Shown in pieces: positions 23,580 to 35,600 of a stretch of DNA of 64,000 nt. Both the position numbers and the translations under genes were made by a program. The number at the start of each line of letters is the position of its first letter. Within the stretch, counting starts at the first letter, position 1. This DNA comes from Rotaria macrura (Eukaryota > Rotifera > Eurotatoria > Philodinida > Philodinidae): the NCBI GenBank assembly GCA_900239685.1, contig OENT01000075.1:1-64000 (forward strand), read 5' to 3'. Below the pieces are notes generated by a model. The model saw only the letters and a list, made by a program, of their open reading frames with translations, searched no databases and was not told the DNA's origin.

Positions 23580-25010
23580 GTCCACTATAAAAAATGATTA
23601 AAGAATAATAAACTCTCAATTTTCGTTTATTACCATCAGATAAACTCTTTTCACATTTATGAGCATGAACTAAACTTTCATCAACCTTTACAAAGATTGT
23701 GATCAGTTGCAAATTCATACACTCTTGTACTTTATTCTTTGTTCATAAGCTTTTTCTGAATATATGAATCTGATAAGTCTTCAAACAATAGAATTATCTT
23801 TGCACGCTTTCAATAAAATCGTAGAACTATAAATCCGTTGTATCAGGTTTTATTCCATTCGTATAATCAAAAGCAGCTTATGAAAAAAGAGACGAGTACA
23901 AGAGTATATGAAATGTGTAATGGATCAAAAATCCTTTCGAAAATTCATGAAAAACAACGGGTTTATGTAAGGTTAGATTACGTTTCATAAATCTAAAAAT
24001 GGTTCATCTGATGATAATACATGAAAACTGAGTGTTTATTATAGTTCAATTTTGTTTTTTTACAGTGTACTACTACACAAGTAGTGTTTTAAGACAAATT
24101 TTGACTTGAAGTACTATAGTTGTCTTACAAAGGTAGTTCAAAGTGAGTTTTTTTTAGAATTTTTCCACTGCAATATGCCAATATAATCCGATTTAAGTTA
24201 ATTTTACATTCGAGTTTACTCTAAGACTGTTTCTAGAATTTATGAATACTCTATTTCGAAAGTGGAAACAGATAACATTTCAAAGTAATTTTCAAATGTA
24301 TCTACGTTTATTTCTAATAATATGGTTAGGACTCTAAGGGACTTAACTCTGCTATTTTGTCTTTGAGAAAAAATCTACAAGCTCACCAAAGTAGTCATGT
24401 TGTATTCGTCTATTTAAAACAAAACAAAAATAACATTCCGAATCTTTCAAATGAAGATTCATCAATATTAGTCAAATTTATTTTTTTCATCTCCTCGATG
24501 CAAGATGAACTAGAATCTTATCGGAAGCTAACTCTGTAAAACGTGAAACATAGACGAGCAATGCTTATTTCTCAACCTATTCATATGTTTATTCTTAATG
24601 ACTTGCAAAGTGACAAATACTAATGACGAGATACTAAATAGAAGACTACTACACACATGCAGTCTTCATTGGTGCTCTGTTCTACAATATTGGGATGTTT
24701 CCCTTGTGTCGTTAATGAAATATTCTCTAATGACTTTTTAATTTATCCTTTATTGAAAGAGTTATCCACATATACATATATCTATACTAAACAAGCTCAT
24801 TCAAAGAAATAATCTTGCTAAAATATCAAAACTAAATGAAAGATCCACAACGAAGTCTAAGGTGAACATATAGGACAAAACGGTCTAATGTGCATCTCTA
24901 ATGCATATAATTTGATTTTCAGAAAATGATGCAAATCTAATATGTTTCAAATTAATCAAAGCCATATTTTACTCTGAAAAAAAGAAGATCGGTTTAAATT
25001 CATGTTTCAG
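23580..25010. other. Intergenic, no gene recognised
   Basis: AT-rich; only short ORFs without recognisable content. Confidence 0.45.
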
Positions 25011-25507
25011 CGCTCCCACCCCCCTCTCAAAAATCGATCTTGGCCCAAGAACGTTCGAATTGCACGAAAGTTACAGGATATGTTATGCTTAGTATGAAAA
25101 GGTTATGGTTAAATTTTCAGTTCTCTCTCATGATGTTTGGCCGAGATACGGACCTTAAAGGGGTCAAAAATAACAAATTTCGTAAACCCAAATTTCTCCG
25201 TCCAGTTTCATGATATATCTTAAACTCTTTTTTTTGTTAGAAAGAGCATCCAACCATGGAGGGCATTACAGAGTCCTTTTTTTTTAGTTTTTACTTTTTC
25301 AGCGTAAAACAGGAATCACGAGTTCAATGGCTTCAAAAAATCAAAAAAAGGCGGGTTTTTGGATACAAATTCTTGGTTATATAGTCATAAAGAACGTTTT
25401 TAGACAAAAAGGGCTGTGTAGTGCCCTGCATCTTTTGACGAAAATGTTTTTCGATATTTGAGAATTTTTGAGAAAAATTGACTTTTTTTTAGGGGGGGGG
25501 GGCTTAC
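25011..25507. repeat. Possible inserted repeat bounded by C-rich and G-rich ends
   Basis: The block opens with CTCCCACCCCCCTCTCAAAAATCG and closes with TTTTTTTTAGGGGGGGGGGGGC, which is imperfectly complementary. The interior is less AT-rich than either flank and has a different word content (GGCCCAAGAACGTTCG, GGCCGAGATACGGACC). It has no ORF. This looks like a non-autonomous insertion, but no target duplication was found. Confidence 0.35.
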
Positions 25508-28500
25508 GAACTAAATAGACCACAAGACTGTTTTCATATAACATTAACTGACAAATAGATTTTGGTTTTCTTTTAAATTCATTATGTTATGACGCCAGTG
25601 TTTGAAACTTAATGTTTTCATAGAAAACGATTGTCACCTGCATTATATAATGTCGATGTGTTACACATATTGATTACACTGAAATTTTCCATCATATTAT
25701 TCGTCGATATAAATTACTTAGTTACTTGTTCTTAGACAACTTTATGCTAGAGATTACTTGAAAATAATTATTTGTAGAAAGAAGCTCTCGTTGACATTTA
25801 ACTTAAAAAGTAATACTTGAATTAATGCAATTTTTATTGTTTACTAATCGATTCAGTTTCGTACTAGTGAATCAGTGAGGTATAAATGAATTTATTTAAT
25901 ATTAAAAGGAGTTTCTAATTTGATTTAAATAAAACGAGCGAACACATCTGTTGTTTGATTTGAATGAATATCAATCTATAGAAATCAAAACTAGATAACC
26001 TGTTAAGAAACATAAATATTTTACATCAACTAAGATTTGTATGCTTTCATATTCTATCTTATTATTCATTTGTTAATAAAGTAAAGAGTCTTAAGTTTAA
26101 AAACAGTACAATCGTATCAATTTGACACCAAAAACCAAGAACATCTACAAGAATTTTGCCGTATTTATTTTGCTGTAATCGTTTCTAAATTACATAAATA
26201 TACAGTATTACTGAAACAAAGAATTTTATGTGAACTGTAAAGTAAAATAGACGATTAATTTTATATTCATCCTCTGAAAAAATTGGAAACATTTTCTGGA
26301 ACACTAGAACATAAATAAATGAAGGAAAAAATGTTGAATATTTTTTATTTTCATATCAAACGTTGTCTTAAAACTGTCTTCTGAATGATTTTCTCGTTTT
26401 TTTTCGCTGGGATTTCTTGCATCCCTAGTAAGTGAAACATAGAGACTGGGTGAAATTCAAGCCTCGTTCGACTTTTGCTTCTTGCAGGCTCATCCTCAGT
26501 CAAATTATGAATTTAAGATGTGCTCACTTGTAATTTCAAATTTGCTGGTAATGTGTATGTTGTATCTAAATGTTGAAATGACAAGAATAGAAAAATTGAG
26601 ATAGAATCAAATCACTAACAGTGATTTTCATATTTCATAAACAAAATGTTTATGTTAATTACTGAAGCATCTGAATCATGAGTATTAAATTTGGTTGTAT
26701 CAGAGGATACATCTTTTTTTGTATGTTAATCTTTATCTTTATTTTAATCAGTGAAGCGCAGTATTAAGAATTATTTAAATTCAAAAGAAAATATATTAAT
26801 TGAACGAATATGGTCTGGAGAAAGTTTACTTTTACATGCATCTGATTGTTTAATACTCATATTTTTTGGAATACATACATGATGTTAACTGTATTATTCT
26901 TGATAATCAACATATGATTTCACTCCTTTACCTTAAACTCATGGGAAAAAAGTTGATGTCCACTCGAAATCGTAACAGTACAAGATTTTAGATAATCGAA
27001 AAAATGTATTTGTCACCAACACGACTTACGAAAATCGATACTCGAATATTTTACGAAAAATCAAAAGATCAAGTACTAGCTCCTTTATAAAATATTCGGT
27101 AGTTGATATTGCATTGTTTATTTTGCCGATCTTTTACTTAAAAATCTCAAGACAAAAACAAGAAAGTATCTTCTGAAATTTAATCGGATCATGGTACTAT
27201 TCACGTATTGTAGTAAGGCTTTTGAATAGTACAACTTTATCGAGAAAATTCTGAAGACTTTGAAAATCTATCGAAACTATTTAAATATTTCTGATAGAGC
27301 AACTCATAAAAATAATTGAATATCACTGTCAAAAATAGCAAATATATTGACATTAAAATAATTTAGTCAACTGGACGTGCTTCTCTCCAAATGGCACTGA
27401 TACTGTTACAATTGTCTCACATCATATCAATTTGTTGCTGAAGATAAATCATTCAGACTAATAATCATTGACAGATGGTGAAAAAATTGAATCCTTTATG
27501 GATCCTAATTGTTTACAATTCTGGAAAGTGAATTTTGCATAGAATGCATATGATTGTAAGTAAAAATTTTATTTCCAAAATATTTTAAAAGAATTCATAA
27601 AAATAAAATCTTTGATCATTCATGCTGAGCAGTATTTCAACGTGTAATTCAAGTTGATAAAATATAGTTCTATCCTCTTTGATAAAAGCTCCACAGTTGA
27701 CGATAACTGTAGATTGGATCTATCCCTCAGATAAGCCCCTACAAAAATATTCTTACGCTCTAAAAATAGTCTCTTTTGCCATTCAATTTTTCATTCTAAA
27801 TTAATGATTTCTATACTTTTTATTAAAAGTTGGCTTCTTTTCAAGATGATTTAGAAACCACTTTTATAATGAAAAGGACGAGAAACAATGGTATCTTTGA
27901 CAATCACATAAGTGAAGGCTGTGATGTGATTTCTATTACCTGAGATCTGAAATTTCATCTCACAATTCTGTGTGAAAAATTATTTTATGATAACGAATAA
28001 ACTTACACTGAATTTCATTCAATGTCAAAGCATTCTATTGTTCGTTTTTCATAACATACATCACTGTGCACTGTTTAAAAATTTCCACCAATTCACAGAC
28101 AGATATTGATAGAAAGCAATGATCAGAAATTAGAGTAAATTTGTAAACTTATAAAATTTCACAACTAAAACAACAAGCAATATCGACATTGTTACAATTT
28201 GGACTTTTTTTTTAATATTAGCTTCATTGAATCTTATAGATTAATTAATTATTCGCTCGAAGACTAGATATATATATATATATAAATACATATATATTTG
28301 CCCAACTTCAAGTGGAAAATCTCCGGGAAAAAGTTAATGTAGCTAGCATGCCGGACTTGACCACACGTAACAGGAGATTTGTTGCGTGCATAAGTTCAGT
28401 ATCTACCAGGTTAATGATTATAAATGCTGTTGAAAAGTTGATTTTAACAAGAAACATTCACTAGACTCGAACTTGTGTGACAGACCTGTTGAACAAATGA

Positions 28501-29688
28501 GTTATTGGACCTAATTGATGTTTACATTAAGCCAGTTCTTATACTCAACGACTCATATGAAAAGTTATTTTTCAAATTAGCAACATTTCTCATTATAGGA
28601 CATTTTAATCATTGAATATTTTGAATGTCATATATTATATACCATGGTTTTTGTGAGGGGTGCAAAATTTTTCTTCGTATACAAATGAAATGGAATAAGC
28701 GAATATATGAAAAAACGTATGGGAGAATGTTCATACATTTTCAACAAATAATGAAGGTGAAAATTGACTATTTTTTATCTTAATTGACTTCTGTCTGTTG
28801 GTTATGGATCAGAATCAATTTTGATACTAATGCCGATGAATGAGCTCATAGTTTAATCATAGTGATTGTACGCGATGTTGAATATGAACGATATTCCATG
28901 CTATTCATCATGAGCTCGGATTTATGTATACTTTGTCCTTTTTAATGACGCTCATGATTAATCAGCATTATTGAATGTGACAAAACAGAGCTGTGCGATC
29001 ATTATCATCGATGACAGTATCAATTGATTATTCGTATCATTGGATATAGCTGCACGCAATCGATTTCTCTAGAATTCTATTTTAGAAAACTTTGCAAGCC
29101 ATAAGATCATCGGATTGACAATGTTTCAATATACTACATGTATAATACTTTTCGTATTCTAACAAAAGACTGATTAAATATGATCGTCAATGGATGTCAG
29201 TTACCGGAACAACTGGTGTTCGTGTATCACCAAGCGACAAAAAAGCAACTGGCAGTCATTTTTTACCATTCAATACCTAACGATATATTCTAGTAGATAT
29301 TATCTACATTAGAAGAAAAATAATCATGAAGTTAGTGGTTATAGGTTATAATGGCATTATTGAATGAAAACAGTTGTGTCACTCTTGAAAATGAACTAAA
29401 TCATCTGAGACACACAATAAGCATGGAAGAGTACCGTTTGAAAAAAATTTTTCGCGCTACCAAGTGAAAGAATTATTTTTGATTATCATTAGTGCAAGTT
29501 ATAGTTATTTCAAGTTTGTCATAATTCCGAACTATAGCATCTTATATTTTCAATCATTGTCAGCTAAAATCAATCGGTTTATTTTTCACCATTACGAAAT
29601 GACAATATTTTCTAATCAAACGATGAACTGAATGAGAACATGGAATGCCATGGAATGGGAACACAATTATAATTTATGTAGAGAGAAG
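25508..29688. other. Intergenic, no gene recognised
   Basis: About 4.2 kb of very AT-rich sequence before the 3' end of the LRR gene. It includes a (TA)n run at about 28268-28284. No ORF over 65 aa and no inverted repeat was recognised. Confidence 0.45.
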
Positions 29689-32600
29689 CTATTGGAACGA
29701 AATTTTCCCATGACTTCGTTCTTGTAAACGGACACGAAGTGCTGCAGAAATATTATTCTGGCCAAGATATAGTTTCTGCAGTTTCTGCAATAAAAAGATA
29801 ATAAGCCAACTGATACCAAATAAACTATAATTAAAAGTAACAAACTCACAGTCGCCTGTCCCAACGCATCGAAGATATGCTGAGCACCTGTATCACCGAT
29901 ATTGTTCCGTCTAAGGTTAATTGTATTAAGTGTCTACATTTATTATGAAAACTCAGATCAATCTAATGGAAAATAGAGAGCACACGAGTAACTTGGTTTG
30001 TTGCAAGGACATTGGCTAGATGTCGTGCCCCTTGATCTCCGATCTCATTTGCCTGAAGATTCAACATTTCAAGTCTCTGCACAAATATTAAAAAACCAGT
30101 ATATAAAAAAATTAAAACCGAAATATTGACATTTACCTTGCTCTTCTGACAAGCTTCAACGAGGTGCTCAATTTCTTTGTCGCCTAAATAACTCTTAGAC
30201 AGATCGAACTCTTTCAAGTTCTACACGAATTCGACAAAATAAAAATTTTAGAAACATAAATGAAGAAACACAATTCATTTCAACTCACTTCATCATTTCG
30301 TATTGTGATAGCTGCAGCAACAGCTGTACAATAAGGACTATGGTTGCCTTCGAGTTTCAATGTAATAAGTGTCTAGAAGACATGAACTCAAGAATAAGAG
30401 AAAATAGAAGAATGACAGTGACAAAAACTTTATTTCTTTCCAAAGCCTGAGCCAAAGCAGTAACTCCCTCTTGTCCTATTTTGTTGTCACACAGATCTAA
30501 TGAGATCAGTGTCTGTTTAATACGTGAGAATGAATAATAGCCACGTCAAATGAATGCACTAGCATTACTCTATTCATCTTTAGTGATGAAGCCAAATATT
30601 CTGCTCCTTTATCACCGATAAGATTGTTTTTAAGATTTAGCTTCTTTAGCGTCTGCAAAAAAAGACATACAAATCACTATAAAGAATTTTAGAAGCGGAA
30701 GCGTTCGATTTACTCTGTTCTGTTGTAGAGCGTCGGACAGATATTTTATTTTTTCATGTTCCAGATGCTGATTAGAAAGATCTATTGTCTTCAGTGTCTT
30801 TATCGAAAATATAATTATTGATCTCATAGAGACATATTGTAAGAAATAAAAATAAACGCAATAAACCTCATCGTTCTGTATGCTGATTGCTGCCGTGATG
30901 ATAGTGCAATATGAGCTCTCATTCTTCTCGAGATTCAATGTAAGAAGTGTCTGAAAGACATCAAACGAAGCGCACTACTCAATGACTCAAAGAAAATTAG
31001 AAATACTTTATTCATTTCTAAATGTTTAGCCAAAATTTTCATTCCATCGTCGCCAATACTATTGTGTCCAAGATCGAGTACTATTAGTTTCTATGTGAAA
31101 CGGAAGAATGAGAAATCATGATTTAACAAGATGAAATTAGAATTACGGTATTCTCTCGAAGAGCTTCACCCAAACTCGCTGCTCCTTGGTTACCGATTTC
31201 GTTCTTGCTCAAATCTAGCTTTGTCAGTGTCTGTTCGACGAGTATAGGTAAAATTATGAGACATTACAAACAAGAGAAGAAGCGTTACTTTGTTGTTTTT
31301 AAGAGCTTGTGCAAGATGATCTGCTTCTTTGTCTTTTAGCTGACGATTTGAAAGGTCCAGACTAGTCAAGGACTATATCAAAATGTAACAATGCCGATGG
31401 TAGAGAGACTTAACTTAAGAAAAGTGAGTGAATGTTACGTACATCATCATTGCGTATACTGATTACTGCAGCAACAACAATGCAGTAAGAACCATTGTTT
31501 TCATCAAGATTTAATACAGTGAGTGTCTAGATGGAGTGCAACAATCTATATATGTCAACTAACGTAGTTTAGAACAATAGAAACTTTATTCTTTTCGAAA
31601 CTTGTTGCCAAATGTTGAGCCCCAACATCTCCAATGCAGTTTTTTTTCAGGTCGAGTACTACAAGTGTCTGTGTGAGAAGTAGACGTGGGACTTTGATTG
31701 CTGAACAAATACAATGATCATTACTTTGTTGTTTTGAAGAGCGGAAGCCAGAATTTTTGTACCTTCGTCGTCTATTTTATTTTCTCCGAGATGTAATTTA
31801 ATCAAGGTCTGTGTAATGAGTACAGATCATATTACAAAGATGAAGAAAGCAGAAAAAACTGGTACTGTGTTTTTTTCGAGAACTGCAGCAAGATATTTCA
31901 TTTCTTTGGCTCCGAACTGGAGATTTGACAGGTCGATATCAGTCAAAGTCTACGTGAAGATCTTCGTTCGAATACTACTGACATTTGCGCAATGAAATAG
32001 AACGTACGTGATTGTTTTGTATTTTTGCTACCGCAGCTACTGCTGCACAGCATGGACTATTGTTGTCGTGGAGATTGAGTATCATGAGGGTCTGAAAGAA
32101 ATCAATTCGAACATAATGGTCAAAGGGAACATGAAGTCGATAAAAACCTTGTTCGTTTTCAAACTATCAGCAAAATTGTGTGACCCCTCCTCTCCAATAT
32201 AATTTTCCCGCAGATCCAACGACACGAGTACCTGTGTAAAGCATTACCAAAGAAATTTGCAAAATCTTACAATAATATGAGATTTACTTTGTTCTTTTCA
32301 AGAGCTAAAGCCAAATGTTGTGCTCCCACATCACCTATTTCATTCTGCCCGAGATCTAGCTTTTGAAGTGTCTGTTCGTATGGTAAAATCATGAAATATA
32401 TTATTAAAAATAACAGAATGAATGTCACTGTGTTCTTTATGAGAGCTTTTGCTAGCTGCTCTGCTTCTTTATCCCCAAGTTGACGGTTAGAAAGATCCAT
32501 CGTAGTTAATGTCTGTGTGAAGAGTAAAACTTTCAATGTAGTTGAAAAATAGACTGAGCAACTTAAGCAAATGAAGTACACCTTATCGTTTCGCATTCTT

Positions 32601-35600
32601 ATTGCTGCAGTAATTGCAGTACCAAATGAACTGCCGTTCTCTTCAAGATTAAGCATTAACAGTGTCTTTAAGAAATAAAATAAAAGAACAATAACAGTTC
32701 ACTAATGAAGGAGAGTAGCCAGAACTTCGTTCTTTTCGAAACTCTGAGCCAAATTCGCTGCTTCTTCGTCTCCAATATTGTTTTCACGCAAATCCAGTGA
32801 CACAAGTGTCTGTTTGAAATCGAAAAAAAAGTAGACAATGTGCCGTTAGAAAAAACGTGAGAAGCTACTTCGGAGTTTTTAAGCTCTGAAGCCAAGTATT
32901 GTGCTCCTCTATTGCCTATTTCGTTCCTTGCAAGATTTAGATGTTGAAGTGTCTTTGTCAAGAAGCATTAAAAATGAAATTGGCAGTAGAAAATAACCGA
33001 AGAGAAAGAAATAGAATTACCGTATTTCGTCGTAGAGCTTTGGCCAATGCTTGTACTCCTTCGTCTCCAATTTTATTATTTCCGAGATCTAGTTCGATGA
33101 GTGTCTATGTAAAATATCGAATTTCGTAAAAGAGCAAGGAGATGGAGAAAGAGAGCTGCTAGGGAGAGAATGATATTGACGGTGAGATCCAATCGGATCT
33201 CACTACAATTTAGTTACATTTTTTCCTTACTAGGAAACTCGAACATACAATAGTAGAGTATAAGGTTCAGATGGTGACTTTTTCCCATAATTTACGGTAA
33301 ATAAATAGTTATACTGCAGCAATCTACTACATGCAGTAAACCTGTGTTCTTTGCACAAAGAGCTTCTTGCAATCGTTGAATAAGTTTCCCTGTCGAATTT
33401 CAGTCGTCTTTTTACTATGTATTTGTCAATGATGTCTATACTTTTTATTGACATTTATTTCCTGGAAGTCAAGTATGACTTGATATACAAAGGACTAAAA
33501 GTTGAATATTTTTATTCATCTTGTTTCTTCGTCAAATATGACCTATTCTCTATGTTCCTGTCTTTATTATCATATACTTCTTGCTATTAGAAGGCATACT
33601 GACGTGTTTGACGAAAATGTTCTTGGCTTGCTTTAGTTTCTTTGAAATCATCATTCATTGGTGTGTAACAATTTCGTGTATGAGAACATTTCGAAGAAAT
33701 TACAGCCAAAATGTATTGTTTGCAAGTCGAAGAATGATTTAAACATTCTAAATTTACTACCATGATAGTGTTTAGAGAACAACTCAAAATGTTCGGTTGG
33801 CAAGAAATTTTTTGCGTTTTTTTTCTCTACATTTCCTAGAACCGACGAGAAAGTTCTAGAAGTTTCCATACTCAAGGTATATATAGAGGGTACGAATATC
33901 TTTCGAAAAATAACAAAATTATGCGCATGAATGTTGATCTCGAATTAGAAGTGAAGATATCTCGTAGAGCGCTACGATTACTTTTTCTTTATGAATTCCG
34001 CTTGGGTCACCAAGCAACATATGTGCTACGATGGGAAGGATGTACCCTCTATTCGTACAGAGCAACATTGATTCCATCGATTCAAGAACGGCAACTTCAA
34101 ACTCGACGATTTAACTCATACCGGGAGACCAGTATATGCGAATGTGGATATCGTAAAGCAACTTATCGAAGTAGATCCTATATGGACTACTCGGTGTTTA
34201 GAAGAGCGACTTGGTGCTCTTATATGACAGTGGAAACACATCTGCACGAATTAGGCAAAACGTGCAAATAAAGCGTTTGGATATCACATGAATTATCACC
34301 ACATTAGCTCCAACTCAGGGTTGATGCTTGTGTGGAATTAATGACGTCTCATCACAACTATCAATGACTCCGCAGTCTTATTACCGTCAATGGAAGGGGG
34401 GGGGGGTACTGTATGCGAATGACACGCGCAAGTAGCAATGGCTGGGAGCTGAACAAGGCAGCAAAGCGACGCCAAACTTGAACTTGAAACAAGGATGGTT
34501 ATGTTCAGTGCTTGCTGGAGTGTAAGAAACATGATTCAGTGCAAGCTTCTGCCAACCGATAGTAGTATTACTACTGATTTCTACCGTCAGCAAGTGGGCC
34601 AAGTTACAGCAAAATTGCCGAAAAAACAGCATAAGATTAATTTTTTTTGCATGACAGCATCCTACCTCATACTGCGAAGTCAATGGGTAAAAATGCATTG
34701 GAGCTCGGATGGACGGCGCTTTTATATCCATCGTATTCTACGAACTCGACCCTCACCGACTACCGTTTGTTCCATTCTCTTTCTAAGCATTTGCGCGAGA
34801 AAAAGTTCGATGACCAGAACGGTCTCAAAATCAACCTGGTCAACTTCTTCGGCCAAAAGTTGCAGGATTTCCACGAACGCGGGATTCTTTCTTTACCACG
34901 ACGTTGGGGACAAGCCATAAATAATAATGGAGCATACATTGTTGAAACTTAGTTGCATTCTTACAGTGAAAAACTAAAAAGAAATTTTTTGAAAAAAAAA
35001 CGCGAAACATTTCTTCCCAACCCAATAAATACAAGATGTTGATAAGAGCATGATCGATTGCTTTCAATGAAAGGAAATATTTCATCGAAAATTGATGGTG
35101 CACTGAAGAGTCTTCAGTAAACACAACATGACAGTAGAATTTGCAATTTCCCATGCTCAAAAAGTCAAAGCTTTCTGAGACAGATAGAAGTCATAGTTTA
35201 TCATGAAACCTTAGCAGAGGTTCCGTTTGATCTTAGTTAAAAGCAGCTGTACAGCGTATTGAAACACACTTCATTTTCTAACGAATTCTCAAAGCAATTA
35301 ATTATCAGTCGCTGTAGCTGCTTAGTTGTGCACTTATGTAAGACTCATATACACGTCTTCTGTGACTATCGAATGAAATTTCTAAATCGCAAGAGTTTCT
35401 AACGCTGATACGCGAGCTGTATGAAACATCTCAAAGAAACGTTCAATCTAACACATCGCAGTCTTGAGAGTAAATGACTTTTCTTTTATTAGCTTCTCTG
35501 AAGTTTATGAAAGAAATACAAAAATAACACTAACCCTCACATATTTTGGAGGTTCGTAGTAAATGAAAAAATTTTCAAGCAAATACTAGTTTTTCTACTT

